DNA of 64,000 bases from Planobispora longispora (GTDB lineage Bacteria > Actinomycetota > Actinomycetes > Streptosporangiales > Streptosporangiaceae): positions 62,001 to 126,000 of the forward strand of contig NZ_BOOH01000014.1 in NCBI RefSeq assembly GCF_016863135.1. Reading direction: 5' to 3'. Position 1 is the stretch's first letter. Every line of letters begins with the position of its first letter. This document shows, in pieces, positions 34,437 through 43,534 of this stretch. Position numbers and translations under genes: made by a program. Under the pieces are notes generated by a model. That model made no database searches. It was not told where the DNA came from and worked only from the letters and a program-made list of their open reading frames with translations.

Positions 34437-35528
34437 TCACCGGCTGTCGCGGGACTCCTCCAGCGCCGGGTAGTCGGTGTAGCCGCGCCGGTCGCCGCCG
34501 TAGAAGGTGGCGGGATCGGCGTCGTTGAACGGCCCGCCCGCACGGATCCGCTCGGGCAGGTCCGGGTTGGCCAGCCAGAGCCGGGCGTGGGAGATCGCGT
34601 CGGCCAGGCCCTCGCGCAGCGCGGCCGTTCCCGCCTCGACGGACGTGTGCGGGGCGGCGTCCGGCGCGGTGACCGGGTTGAGGACGAGCACGCCGGGCCA
34701 CGCGGCCCGGACCAGTTCGGTGATCTCCCGCGGGCCCGTCTCCATCACGTGCAGGTAGGCCGGGCCGTACGGCGCCAGGGCCCGCGCCAGCGCGGGATAG
34801 ACCTCCCCGGGGTCGCTCTCGGTGATGCCGTTGCCGGTGTTCGCCGGTGAGATCCGCAGGCCCACGCGGTCGGGCCCGATCGCGTGGGCCACGGCGGCGG
34901 TGACCTCCACGGCGAAGCGGATCCGGTTCTCGGCCGGGCCGCCGTAGGCGTCGGTGCGCCGGTTGCTCCCGTCGGCGAGGAACTGCTGGATCAGGTAGCC
35001 GTTGGCGCCGTGCAACTCCACCCCGTCGAACCCGGCCTCGATCGCGTTGCGCGCCGCGGCCGCGTGGTCCTCGATGGTCCGGCTGATGTCGGCGAGCGTC
35101 ATCTCCCGGGGAACCGGGTGGTCGACCAGCCCCTCGCCGGTGAACAGCTTCTCCCCCGAGGCGATCGGCGAGGGACCGAGCGGGAGCGCGCCGTCCGGGT
35201 AGAGGGACGGGTGCCCGACCCGGCCGGTGTGCATGATCTGCAGGAAGATCCTGCCGCCCTTCGCGTGCACGGCGTCCGTCACCGCCCGCCAGGCCTCGAT
35301 CTGCTCGGGGGAGTGGATGCCCGGAGTATGGATGTACCCCTGGCCGATCACGTTCGGCTGGGTGCCCTCGGTGACGATCAGGCCGGCGCCCGCGCGCTGC
35401 GCGTAGTACTCGGCGGTCAGCTCGGTCACCCGCCCGCCGTACGCCCTGCTGCGGGTCATCGGGGCCATCACGAGACGGCTGGGCAGGTCCAGCTTGCCGA
35501 CGGTCAGCGGCTCGAACAACTCGCTCAC
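34437..35528 (-). CDS. Alkene reductase, classical Old Yellow Enzyme (NemA-like)
   Basis: This 363-residue FMN enzyme reduces enones, nitro compounds or nitrate esters with NADPH. Motifs are LVMAPMTRSRA, IMHTGRVGHPSLYPDG, the ligand pair in LHGANGYLIQQFLADGSNRR (His and Asn) and GPAYLHVME. The Asn of H-x-x-N and lack of the Cys of the YqjM class separate it from the OYE at 23387. ATG 35528 is divergent from a LAL-type LuxR regulator about 100 bases away. Confidence 0.94.
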   Translation of the reverse strand: MSELFEPLTVGKLDLPSRLVMAPMTRSRAYGGRVTELTAEYYAQRAGAGLIVTEGTQPNVIGQGYIHTPGIHSPEQIEAWRAVTDAVHAKGGRIFLQIMHTGRVGHPSLYPDGALPLGPSPIASGEKLFTGEGLVDHPVPREMTLADISRTIEDHAAAARNAIEAGFDGVELHGANGYLIQQFLADGSNRRTDAYGGPAENRIRFAVEVTAAVAHAIGPDRVGLRISPANTGNGITESDPGEVYPALARALAPYGPAYLHVMETGPREITELVRAAWPGVLVLNPVTAPDAAPHTSVEAGTAALREGLADAISHARLWLANPDLPERIRAGGPFNDADPATFYGGDRRGYTDYPALEESRDSR

Positions 35529-35629
35529 TTCATGCCTCCTGTGGTGTTCCGGCAGGTCATGAAGGTACGAGCGGGAAGCTACCGGGCGAATCCGTAATCT
35601 TTCGGTACTGAACCACGTACCTTTGATCC

Positions 35630-38338
35630 GTGTTGTACGGGCGGACCACCGAACTGGCGGCGATCACCAAGCTGATCGCGGAGGCGCGGGAGCACCGCCG
35701 CAGCGGTGCGCTGGTCATCCTGGGCGAGGCGGGCATCGGCAAGTCGGCGCTGCTCGAACACGTGGCGGACATGTCCGCGGACATGCGGGACGGCACGCCG
35801 GAGAACACGCCGGCGGGCGTGCGGGCGGAGACGCGGGACGGCATGCGCGTCCTGCGGGCCACCGGCGTCCAGGCCGAGTCGACCCTGGCCTTCGCCGGAC
35901 TCCACCAGCTCCTCTGGCCGGTGCGCGACCGCCTCGACCGGCTGCCCCCGTCCCAGGCCGGGGCCTTGCACGAGGCGTTCGGCTCGGGCGCCGCCCGCGG
36001 GCACGACCTGTTCCTCATCGGGCTGGCCGTCCTGACGCTCCTGGCGGACCTCGCCGAGGACGGCCCGGTGCTCTGCCTGATCGACGACGCCCACTGGCTC
36101 GACAGGGCCACCGCCGAGACCCTGCCGTTCGTCGCCCGCCGCCTCGCCGCCGAGGGGGTGGTCGTGATCTTCGCGGCGCGCGATGACGAGGCATTCCCCG
36201 CCTCCGGCCTGCCTGAGATCACGCTCTCCCGGCTGGGCCCCGAGGACGCCCGCATGCTCATCGACGAGCGGGGCGGGCGGTCCCTGCCGCCCGCCGTACG
36301 CGACCGGATCATCGCCGAGTCCGCGGGGAACCCGCTCGCCCTCATCGAGTTCGGCGCGGCCCAGCGCGAGGAGCCGCGGACCCTGGGCCGGCTGCCGGTG
36401 ACCGACCGGGTGCTGGCCTCCTTCCAGGGCAGGATCGGCCGCCTCTCCGAGCGCGCCCGGCTCATGCTGCTGATCCTGGCCGCCGAGGCCCGCGGTCACC
36501 TGCCCAGCGTCCTGGGCGCGGCCGCGGTCATGGGCGTCGGCCTGGAAGACCTCGGGGAGGCCGAGCGGGCCGGGCTGGTACGGATCTCCGGCCGGGTCAC
36601 GGACACCGCCGCCGTCTTCCGGCACCCGCTGATCCTCGCCGCCGCCTACCAGGGGGCGCCGCTCGCGCGGAGGGTGGCGGTGCACGAGGCGCTCGCCGCG
36701 GCCGCCACCGACCCCGACTGCCGGGCCCGCCACCGGGCCGCCGCGGCGACGGCCCCCGACGAGAGCGTCGCCGCGGAGCTGGAGGGGGCCGCGCTCCGGG
36801 CCCGGGCCAAGTGCGGCCTCGCCGAGGCCGCCAGGCTGTACGAGCTGTCGGCCGAGCTCACCCCCGCCCCAGCGGCCCGGTCCCGGCGGCTGGGCGACGC
36901 GGCGGAGCTGGCCCTGCGCGCCGGGGACATGCGCCGCGCCGCCGAACTGGCCGGACGGGCCACGGCCCTGAGCCGGGACCCGGCGGAACGGGCCCGGCTG
37001 GCGCTGGTGAACGCGACGGTCGAGTTCGAGCAGGGTGACCCGCTCGCGGCCGCCCGTCTCCTCCTCGACCACGCCGATCAGGCGGGGCGGGAATCCCCGG
37101 ACGGCGCGCAGGCCATGGCGCGCACCGCCGCCACCTACGCCTGGTTCGCGGGCGACGCCCCGTCGGTCCAGGCGGCGTCCGTCCTGTCCCCCGCCGACCC
37201 CCTGGTCCAGGGGCTGGCCCGCCTGGTGGACGACGACTACGCGGCCGGGCTGCCGCTCCTGGCCGAGCTGATGGCCCGGGACGACACGGACTGGATGCAC
37301 CGCGTCCACGCCGCCGTGATCCTCGGCGCCGACGACGTCGCCCAGGAGCTCGCCGCCGCCGAGGCGGCGCGCTGCCGCAGGCTGGGGCTGGCGGGCCGGC
37401 TCCCCCGGGTCCTGCACCAGCTCGCGCAGGCCCAGCTCCTCAACGGCCTGCGCCGCGACGCCGAGGCCACCGCCGCCGAGGGGATCGCGATCGCCGCCGA
37501 CACCGGGCAGCACCGGCGCATCGGCCGGATCAACACCACGCTGTCCAGGATCTCCGCGATGGAGGGGGACGAGGCGCGCCTGCGCGAGCTCACCGAGAAC
37601 CGCCCCGACGCCGGGGGCGTGCCCGCCGACTGCGGGCTGAGCCTCCTCGACCTCGGCCTGGGCCGCTACCGGCCGTCCCTCGAACGGCTGGAGCGCGCCT
37701 GGCTCGGCCCCGGCCGCCACACCACGGTCCTGATGACCTCCGCTCCCGACCAGGTCGAGGCCGCCGTACGGCTCGGCGAGCCCGAACGCGCCGCGCGACC
37801 GCTGGCCAGGTTCCGGGAATGGGCGCGGGCGGGCGGCAGGCCGTGGGCGCGGGCCGTGGCGCTGCGCTGCCAGGCCCTCGTGGAAGACGACGGCGACCTT
37901 TACGCGCGGGCCGTACAACTGCACGAGCAAGGGGGCAGGCCGTTCGAGAGGGCGCGCACCGAGCTGCTGTACGGGGAGTGGCTGCGGCGGGCCAGGCGGC
38001 GCAGCGAGGCCAGGATCCCGCTGCACTCGGCGCTGCGCGCCTTCGAGCGGCTGGGCGCGACGTCCTGGACCGAGCGCGTCCGCGCCGAGCTGAAGGCCAC
38101 CGGGGAGTCGGTCACGCCCGCCGGGACCGCCGCCGCCGACCTGCTCGACCGCCTCACGCCGCAGGAGCTCCAGGTCGTACGGCTGGCCGTGGAGGGCCAC
38201 AGCAGCCGGGAGATCGCCGCCCAGCTCTTCCTCAGTCCCAGGACCGTCGAGTACCACCTCTACAAGGCCTATCCGAAGCTGGGCGTATCCTCCCGCAGGG
38301 AACTGGCCCTGCTCCGTCCCCGCCTCGTGCCCGCGTAG
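35630..38338 (+). CDS. LuxR family regulator, LAL type (large ATP-binding)
   Basis: This 902-residue protein has an N-terminal AAA module with Walker A LGEAGIGKSALLEHV and Walker B VLCLIDDAHWLD, a long helical TPR-like middle (400-800), and a C-terminal LuxR HTH (about 838-895; LTPQELQVVRLAVEGHSSRE, then SPRTVEYHLYKAY). GTG 35630 is the start. An insertion of about 27 residues after Walker A (around 47-74, Met/Asp/Thr-rich, self-similar) is unusual. LAL proteins often activate pathway genes; the divergent OYE gene is the nearest candidate target. Confidence 0.92.
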   Translation: MLYGRTTELAAITKLIAEAREHRRSGALVILGEAGIGKSALLEHVADMSADMRDGTPENTPAGVRAETRDGMRVLRATGVQAESTLAFAGLHQLLWPVRDRLDRLPPSQAGALHEAFGSGAARGHDLFLIGLAVLTLLADLAEDGPVLCLIDDAHWLDRATAETLPFVARRLAAEGVVVIFAARDDEAFPASGLPEITLSRLGPEDARMLIDERGGRSLPPAVRDRIIAESAGNPLALIEFGAAQREEPRTLGRLPVTDRVLASFQGRIGRLSERARLMLLILAAEARGHLPSVLGAAAVMGVGLEDLGEAERAGLVRISGRVTDTAAVFRHPLILAAAYQGAPLARRVAVHEALAAAATDPDCRARHRAAAATAPDESVAAELEGAALRARAKCGLAEAARLYELSAELTPAPAARSRRLGDAAELALRAGDMRRAAELAGRATALSRDPAERARLALVNATVEFEQGDPLAAARLLLDHADQAGRESPDGAQAMARTAATYAWFAGDAPSVQAASVLSPADPLVQGLARLVDDDYAAGLPLLAELMARDDTDWMHRVHAAVILGADDVAQELAAAEAARCRRLGLAGRLPRVLHQLAQAQLLNGLRRDAEATAAEGIAIAADTGQHRRIGRINTTLSRISAMEGDEARLRELTENRPDAGGVPADCGLSLLDLGLGRYRPSLERLERAWLGPGRHTTVLMTSAPDQVEAAVRLGEPERAARPLARFREWARAGGRPWARAVALRCQALVEDDGDLYARAVQLHEQGGRPFERARTELLYGEWLRRARRRSEARIPLHSALRAFERLGATSWTERVRAELKATGESVTPAGTAAADLLDRLTPQELQVVRLAVEGHSSREIAAQLFLSPRTVEYHLYKAYPKLGVSSRRELALLRPRLVPA

Positions 38339-38354
38339 GGAGCGGCGGGCGCGC

Positions 38355-38398
38355 GGAAGCGGGCGGACGAGAACGGGGAAGCGGGCGGACGAGAACGG
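38355..38398. repeat. Perfect 22-bp tandem duplication
   Basis: GGAAGCGGGCGGACGAGAAC plus GG occurs twice, head to tail, at 38355-38376 and 38377-38398, just after the LAL regulator stop. Confidence 0.92.
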
Positions 38399-38529
38399 GG
38401 ATCATCAGGGATTGTTCGTGCGGATGCGCGGGCCGGTCTGGTAGACCGGATACGACAGGTTTCGCGCTTCGATCCCAGTGAATGCTTTTAACAAATCCCC
38501 CAAAAGCCCGGAAATAAGGATAAATCCCC

Positions 38530-39411
38530 ATGAGGCGATGGGCTGCCCTGGCGATCACCGTGCTGATCGCATCCGTACCGGTCGCCGCGGGTCCCGCCAC
38601 CGCGCAGACGGGGCCCCCCGATCCGGCGCACGCGATCAAGCGGCAGCTCCGGAGCGAGCACGGCGTCCGGATCTCCGAGACCAACCGCTACTTCTTCGGC
38701 AGGAAGTCGGCGGTCTCCGGGAGCGGGACCCGGATCAACGGCAGGCTCCAGCTCGCCCCGTCGGGTCCGGCGGCCGCGGACTTCACCTGGCGGACCCTTC
38801 CCCCGCCGGGCGGCAAGGGGCTCCCGTCCAAGAAGTCCGAGTCCTACCGCGTGATCCGCGTCGGCGCAGACGTGTACGACGACAGCGACCAGTACCCCGG
38901 GCCGGTTCCGGACGGCAAGAAGTGGATCAGGTTCCCGAACCACCACAGGGGAGCCGCCGCCCGGGACATGGCCCGGGACGCCAGCCAGCAGCCGATCGAC
39001 GTGTACACCCCGTCCGTGCTGAAGGCCGTGCTGAAGTGCTCGACCGGCAAGCCCGTCCCCGGCGGCTTCCTCTACCGGGGCTCCATGAGCTACCAGGAGA
39101 TGAGGAAGATCTCCGGAGGCGCCTTCATCAGCTGGGCCTCGGGCCGGCCCGTCGGCAGCAAGAGCAAGGGAAAAGTCTCCTGGCAGCTCTGGACCGGTCG
39201 TGACGGCCTGCTCAAGCGCCTCATCACCGCCGACACCGTGGGAGAGGGCAGAGATCCGCTGGTCAAGCGGAGCGACACGCGCTACACCGGCTGGGGATTC
39301 CGTCTCGTCATCGCCGCCCCGCCCGCCGACGAGGTCATCGACGAAGCCGACCTGCTGGAGTACGTCCGCGAGCTGAACGAGCCCATCCCGCCGGACGCCG
39401 GCAACACGTAG
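38530..39411 (+). CDS. Secreted protein, LppX/LprAFG-like pattern
   Basis: This 293-residue protein has a signal peptide (MRRWAALAITVLIASVPVAA, cleavage near residue 26) without a lipobox Cys. The mature part contains SGSGTRINGRLQLAPSG, YRVIRVGADVYDD and PDGKKWIRFP, resembling the beta-sheet lipid-binding proteins of the LppX/LolA-like group in actinomycetes. Resemblance is by pattern only. A ribosome site before ATG 38530 is weak (AAGGATAAATCCCC). Low-GC leader 38470-38529. Confidence 0.65.
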   Translation: MRRWAALAITVLIASVPVAAGPATAQTGPPDPAHAIKRQLRSEHGVRISETNRYFFGRKSAVSGSGTRINGRLQLAPSGPAAADFTWRTLPPPGGKGLPSKKSESYRVIRVGADVYDDSDQYPGPVPDGKKWIRFPNHHRGAAARDMARDASQQPIDVYTPSVLKAVLKCSTGKPVPGGFLYRGSMSYQEMRKISGGAFISWASGRPVGSKSKGKVSWQLWTGRDGLLKRLITADTVGEGRDPLVKRSDTRYTGWGFRLVIAAPPADEVIDEADLLEYVRELNEPIPPDAGNT

Positions 39412-39532
39412 CCGACCGGCCGGCGTGAAACTTTCACCGTTTGTTGACGGATAGAGGGCGACCGCCCATGATCATGGTGCCTCGGTCAGGGGGGCGTCGA
39501 GTGAATACCGCTATCCGTTGCGAGGTGCGCCG

Positions 39533-41572
39533 ATGCCACGATCTCCGTTACGGGCCGCGTCCGCCGTCCTGCTGACACTGGCCGTTCTGAACGTCCCCGC
39601 CGCGTACGCCGAGGAGGTCGCCCCGGTCGGGGTGACCGTCAACGCCCGCGCCGCGCTCGCCCCCGTCCCCGAGACCGGCATCGGCACCAACCATGCCATC
39701 TGGGACAGCAATCTGGGCACCGACGCGACCGCCGACCTCCTCAAGGACGCGGGCATGAAGCTGCTGCGCTACCCCGGCGGCTCGTACTCCGACATCTACC
39801 ACTGGGCCGACCACACCGCCCCCGGCGGCTACGTGGCGCCCGACACCGACTTCGACGCCTTCATGCGCGGCGTACGGCGCACCGGGGCGCAGCCGATGGT
39901 GACCGCCAACTACGGCACCGGCACGGCGGAGGAGGCCGCGGCCTGGGTGCGGCACGCCAACGTCACCAAGGGCTACGGCGTCAAGTACTGGGAGATCGGA
40001 AACGAGAACTACGGCAACGGCCACTACGGCACCGCCTGGGAGGCGGACGACCACGCTGACAAGAGCCCGGCCGAGTACGCGCGCCACGTCGTGGCCTACT
40101 CCGACGCGATGAAGGCCGTCGACCCGACCATCAAGATCGGCGCGGTGCTGACCACCCCGGCCAACTGGCCCGACGGGATAGTCGCCGGGGACGACGCCGG
40201 AAGCTGGAACGAGGTCGTCCTGTCCACCGCCGGACAGAAGATCGACTTCGTGATCCTGCACTGGTACCCCGGCGCCCTGGACAAGACCGCGCACATCCCC
40301 GAAATGATCCACCTCGTCCGCCGGCAGATCGCCGAGCACACCGGGGCCCGCTCCGAGCGGGTCGGCATCGCGATGACCGAGTTCAACACCGGCAGCAGCA
40401 GCAACGGCACGAACACCCAGCCCGGCGCGCTGGCCGCCGCCGACGCCTACGCGACGCTGCTGGCCAACGGGGTGTTCACCGTCGACTGGTGGAACGTCCA
40501 CAACGGCATCGGCAACGTCACGCAGGTCGAGGGACACACCGACTACGGCGACTTCGGCCTGCTGTCGAGCGGGACGTGCACCTCCGACGGCGGCGTCTGC
40601 GAACCGCCGCTGAACACGCCCTTCGCGCCGTACTACGCGCTGCAGATGGTGAGCGAGTTCGCCCGCCCCGGCGACCGGTTCGTCCGGGCCGCGACCGACC
40701 AGGCGAAGGTCACCGCGCACGCCGTACGCCGCGCGAACGGCGATCTGGCCGTCCTGCTGATCAACACGTCGTCCGACGCCTCCTACCCCGTCGAGATCGA
40801 CTACTCCGGCTTCAGCCCGGCGTCCGGAGCGCCCACCGTGCTGACCCACACCAACGGCGCCACGAGCATCACCCGTTCGGCCACGGGCAGCGCGACCGGC
40901 CGGACGCTGCCGCCCCTCTCCCTGACCACGATCGTCCTGCGTCCCGCCTCCGCTCCGGCGGGACTGCCGGGCGCGCCGGGACAGCCGAGCGCCTCGGACG
41001 TGACGGACAAGAACGCCACGATCTCCTGGCCCGCCGCCCCCGCCGGGGCGCGCCCGATCGTGAAGTACGAGGTCTACCGCCAGAACGGAGCCGTCAGCGA
41101 GCAGATCGGCGAGACCACCGGCACCTCTCTCACCGCGACCAACCTGAAGCCGGGCACCCGCCACACGGTCAACGTGATCGCGCGGGACGGCGGCGGCGGC
41201 GTCTCCGCGCCCTCCGCGCCGCTGACGTTCACGACCGGCACCCCCGCCTCCAGTTCCTGCTCGGTACGGCTGACCAAGCAGACCGACTGGGCCAGCGGCT
41301 ACGTCGGCGCCATCGACATCACCAACCACGGTGCGCCGGTCAACGGCTGGACCCTGACCTTCGGCTGGCCCACGACCTGGCAGAGTCTGGGCAGCGGCTG
41401 GAGCGCCGTCTGGACGCAGAACGGGCGGGAGGTCAAGGTCGTCAACGAGCCCGGCAACGGCTCGCTGGCCACCGGCGCGACGGCCACGATCGGCTTCGTC
41501 GGCAACTACAGCGGCCCGAACGTGCTGCCCGCCGTCTTCACCCTCAACGGGACCGTCTGCACGACCCGGTGA
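39533..41572 (+). CDS. Secreted GH-A clan alpha-L-arabinofuranosidase-like enzyme with Fn3 and CBM2
   Basis: This 679-residue protein has a signal peptide (1-26), a catalytic TIM-barrel (about 35-380) with acid/base Glu158 in KYWEIGNENYG and likely nucleophile Glu283 in IAMTEFNTGSSS, a beta-sandwich (about 390-480), a fibronectin type III domain (about 485-575) and a C-terminal CBM2 (about 580-679; SVRLTKQTDWASGYVGAIDI with terminal Cys). The W-E-I-x-N-E arrangement matches GH51-like and related arabinofuranosidases. CBM2 suggests cellulose or xylan anchoring. ATG 39533 has GAGG upstream. It fits the xylose genes of this strain. Confidence 0.85.
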   Translation: MPRSPLRAASAVLLTLAVLNVPAAYAEEVAPVGVTVNARAALAPVPETGIGTNHAIWDSNLGTDATADLLKDAGMKLLRYPGGSYSDIYHWADHTAPGGYVAPDTDFDAFMRGVRRTGAQPMVTANYGTGTAEEAAAWVRHANVTKGYGVKYWEIGNENYGNGHYGTAWEADDHADKSPAEYARHVVAYSDAMKAVDPTIKIGAVLTTPANWPDGIVAGDDAGSWNEVVLSTAGQKIDFVILHWYPGALDKTAHIPEMIHLVRRQIAEHTGARSERVGIAMTEFNTGSSSNGTNTQPGALAAADAYATLLANGVFTVDWWNVHNGIGNVTQVEGHTDYGDFGLLSSGTCTSDGGVCEPPLNTPFAPYYALQMVSEFARPGDRFVRAATDQAKVTAHAVRRANGDLAVLLINTSSDASYPVEIDYSGFSPASGAPTVLTHTNGATSITRSATGSATGRTLPPLSLTTIVLRPASAPAGLPGAPGQPSASDVTDKNATISWPAAPAGARPIVKYEVYRQNGAVSEQIGETTGTSLTATNLKPGTRHTVNVIARDGGGGVSAPSAPLTFTTGTPASSSCSVRLTKQTDWASGYVGAIDITNHGAPVNGWTLTFGWPTTWQSLGSGWSAVWTQNGREVKVVNEPGNGSLATGATATIGFVGNYSGPNVLPAVFTLNGTVCTTR

Positions 41573-41604
41573 CGATCGACCGGACCTGATCCGGACGCGG
41601 CCCT

Positions 41605-42204
41605 CTAGCGGATCACCCGGTACGTCAGGTGGGTGACGAGACCGGTGCCCGAGGGGTCGCCGACGGGCTCGAGGGTGACGTCCCCGACGTCGTCGAACAA
41701 CCGCTCGCCCCTGCCGAGGATCACGGGCGCGACGTGCAGGCGCAGCTCGTCGATGAGCCCCGCCGCCAGGTACCGGTTCACCGTCTGCGCGCCGCCCGCC
41801 ACGGCCACGTCGCGCTCGCCCGCCGCCTCGCGCGCCCGGGCGAGCGCCGCCTCGATCCCGTCGGTGACGAAGAAGAACGTCGTGCCGCCCTTCATCGGCA
41901 GCGGCTCCCGCGGGTGGTGGGTGAGGACGAAGACCGGAGCGTGGTACGGCGGCTCCTCACCCCACCAGCCGCGCCACGCCATGTCCCAGGCGCCGCGGCC
42001 GGGACCGAACATGTTGCGGCCCATGATGAAGGCCCCGGCCGCGGTGATGTCCTCGATCACCGCGGCGTGCCGCTCGGGCTCGTCGAACATCCATCGGTGC
42101 AGACGCTCCTCCGCACCCTCGCCGAGCGGCTTGTCCAGGCTCTGGCCCGGCCCCGCCACGAAGCCGTCGACGGACACCGCCATGTCACAGGTGACCTTGC
42201 TCAT
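41605..42204 (-). CDS. Dihydrofolate reductase-like / RibD C-terminal domain protein
   Basis: This 199-residue protein has MSKVTCDMAVSVDGFVAGPG at the start, FIMGRNMFGPGRGAWD and VAGGAQTVNRYLAAGLIDEL, all typical of the RibD-C/YyaP family of small NADPH-binding proteins. The family role is unclear and it is not the essential DHFR. It stands alone and converges on the glycosidase gene with a 32-base gap. Confidence 0.9.
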   Translation of the reverse strand: MSKVTCDMAVSVDGFVAGPGQSLDKPLGEGAEERLHRWMFDEPERHAAVIEDITAAGAFIMGRNMFGPGRGAWDMAWRGWWGEEPPYHAPVFVLTHHPREPLPMKGGTTFFFVTDGIEAALARAREAAGERDVAVAGGAQTVNRYLAAGLIDELRLHVAPVILGRGERLFDDVGDVTLEPVGDPSGTGLVTHLTYRVIR

Positions 42205-42504
42205 CTCACTGCCTCCCGCGTTCCCAGCGCCCGTCCGGCGCCGCCTTCACCATGAGGTCGGAGCCGTCCGCCCGTTCTCTACACGCCGGCCGGGCTGGAT
42301 CCCGATCGGCTGTCAAACCTTCCGCACGGCAGGAACCGGCCACCTCCGGTCAACATGATGAATCGCAGGCCGCTGGTGCGGAAACCGGCGGTGACGCATA
42401 TTTAATACACAGAGATTGAACACACGGAAAAGAAAGGGAAATAAATTCGATCCACCGGGCGGCCGGACCGCGACCGCCTTTCCCGACACCGAGGAGAAGT
42501 GAAG
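42205..42504. promoter_or_regulatory. AT-rich intergenic region upstream of CMD1
   Basis: 300 bases lie between divergent genes. The right half (42390-42450) is strongly AT-rich, including GCATATTTAATACACAGA and AAAGAAAGGGAAATAAATTC, unlike the surrounding sequence. It probably contains the promoter of the CMD1 gene; I see no clear operator palindrome. Confidence 0.5.
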
Positions 42505-43110
42505 ATGACACTTTCGACCACCTGGCCGGACAACGACGAGAGGAGAACCGGCGGCCCGTACATCACTTTGAAATCCGATGAACCTGGAATCCGAGGTCTT
42601 TTCCGGTTCCGTCCGGAGACCGCACTTCCACTGAACCAGCTGTGCGACGTGCTGCTGCGCGGGGAGAACAGCCTGTCCCGCGGAGAACGGGAGCTGATCG
42701 CGGCGTACGTCTCGGCGCTGAACCGGTGCCGGTTCTGCTACTTCACCCACGCCGCGTTCGCCGCCCTGCGGCTGCCGGAGGGGATGACCCTGGTCGAGCA
42801 GGTCCACACGGACCTGGAGGCGGCGCCGGTGTCGGACAAGATGAGAGCTCTGCTGGAGATCGCCGGCGCCGTGCAGCAGGGCGGGAGGCGGGTCACGGCG
42901 CGACAGGTGGCCGCCGCGCGGGAGGCGGGCGCCACGGACCTGGAGATACACGACACCGTGCTGATCGCGGCCGCGTTCTGCATGTTCAACCGCTACGTCG
43001 ACGGACTGGGCACCGCGGCCTCCGACGATCCCGACCACTACGCCGAGCGGGCGCAACTGACGGGAGGTTATCTGGCCGTCCTGGCGGACGCGCAGCTCCA
43101 GCCCGCGTGA
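42505..43110 (+). CDS. Carboxymuconolactone decarboxylase / AhpD-like peroxidase-related protein (CMD1)
   Basis: This 201-residue all-helical protein has the AhpD-type redox motif ALNRCRFCYFTHAAF (Cys-x2-Cys with downstream His) and DTVLIAAAFCMFNRYVDGLG, matching alkylhydroperoxidase D-like proteins. DEPGIRGLFRFRPETA near the N-terminus is shared with its paralogue at 48109. ATG 42505 has GAGGAG upstream. AhpD proteins reduce peroxides through thiols such as lipoyl or bacilliredoxin-like partners. The 3' end lies in a short repeat. Confidence 0.88.
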   Translation: MTLSTTWPDNDERRTGGPYITLKSDEPGIRGLFRFRPETALPLNQLCDVLLRGENSLSRGERELIAAYVSALNRCRFCYFTHAAFAALRLPEGMTLVEQVHTDLEAAPVSDKMRALLEIAGAVQQGGRRVTARQVAAAREAGATDLEIHDTVLIAAAFCMFNRYVDGLGTAASDDPDHYAERAQLTGGYLAVLADAQLQPA

Positions 43111-43178
43111 CGACTCCGCTCCAGCCCGTATGACGACTCCGGTCGTGCAACTCCAGCCCGTATGACGATTCCGGAAAG
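43093..43178 (+). repeat. Repeat of the CMD1 stop region, three copies
   Basis: CTCCAGCCCG followed by CGTGACGACTCC or TATGACGA(C/T)TCC recurs near 43097, 43120 and 43151. The first copy contains the CMD1 stop codon, so the 3' end of the gene seems to have been duplicated into the intergenic region. Confidence 0.85.
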
Positions 43179-43226
43179 GAGGTTCGCCCGCCCCGCCCGT
43201 CCGCACCGCCGTACCGGCGGCATCCC

Positions 43227-43480
43227 CACGAAGGAGGACCGGACGAGAAGAGCTCAGTGAAGCGGGACCGAGCGAAGGAGGACCGAACGAGAAGAACCCA
43301 ACGAAGCGGGACCCAGTGAAGGAGGAGCGAACGGAAGAGGACCCGGCCAAGGAGAACCGAACGCGAGAAAACCCATTGAAGGAGGAGCGAGCGAAGCAGG
43401 GCCGAACGCAAGAGGACCCGGTGAAGGAGGAACGAACGCAAGAGGAGCCGACGAAGGAGAACCGAGCGAAGGAGGGCCGG
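43227..43480. repeat. Degenerate 15-bp minisatellite, about 17 units
   Basis: Units vary around GAAGGAGGACCGAAC and GAACGCAAGAGGACC, in constant 15-base register for about 250 bases. The top strand is purine-rich. No standard gene is evident. One + frame gives a highly charged K-E-E-R-x repeat, and the minus frame gives a five-residue S-F-x-G/R-type periodicity. It lies between convergent CMD1 and SnoaL genes. It may be a selfish minisatellite, a transcript-end structure or a cryptic repeat protein. Confidence 0.85.
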
Positions 43481-43530
43481 CGCATCCCGCCCACCGCACG
43501 CCGTACCGGCGGGCGGTGGGCGGGATGTGC
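43481..43530. terminator. Long hairpin after the SnoaL gene
   Basis: CATCCCGCCCACCGC (43483-43497) and GCGGTGGGCGGGATG (43513-43527) form a perfect 15-bp stem with a 15-base loop, four bases past the SnoaL stop on the minus strand. This is a strong terminator-type structure and separates the gene from the minisatellite. Confidence 0.8.
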
Positions 43531-43534
43531 GCCG

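Noticed and set aside
35579-38257. 892-residue minus-strand ORF opposite the LAL regulator
   Set aside because: Antisense shadow: Walker and LuxR motifs lie on the + strand.
43227-43480. CRISPR array
   Set aside because: Units are 15 bases, contiguous and degenerate, with no spacers and no cas genes.
42313-43494. Minus-strand 393-residue ORF starting in the 15-bp array, resembling a pentapeptide-repeat protein
   Set aside because: After the repeats it runs antisense through CMD1; the five-residue periodicity follows from the 15-base DNA unit. Kept only as part of the minisatellite finding.
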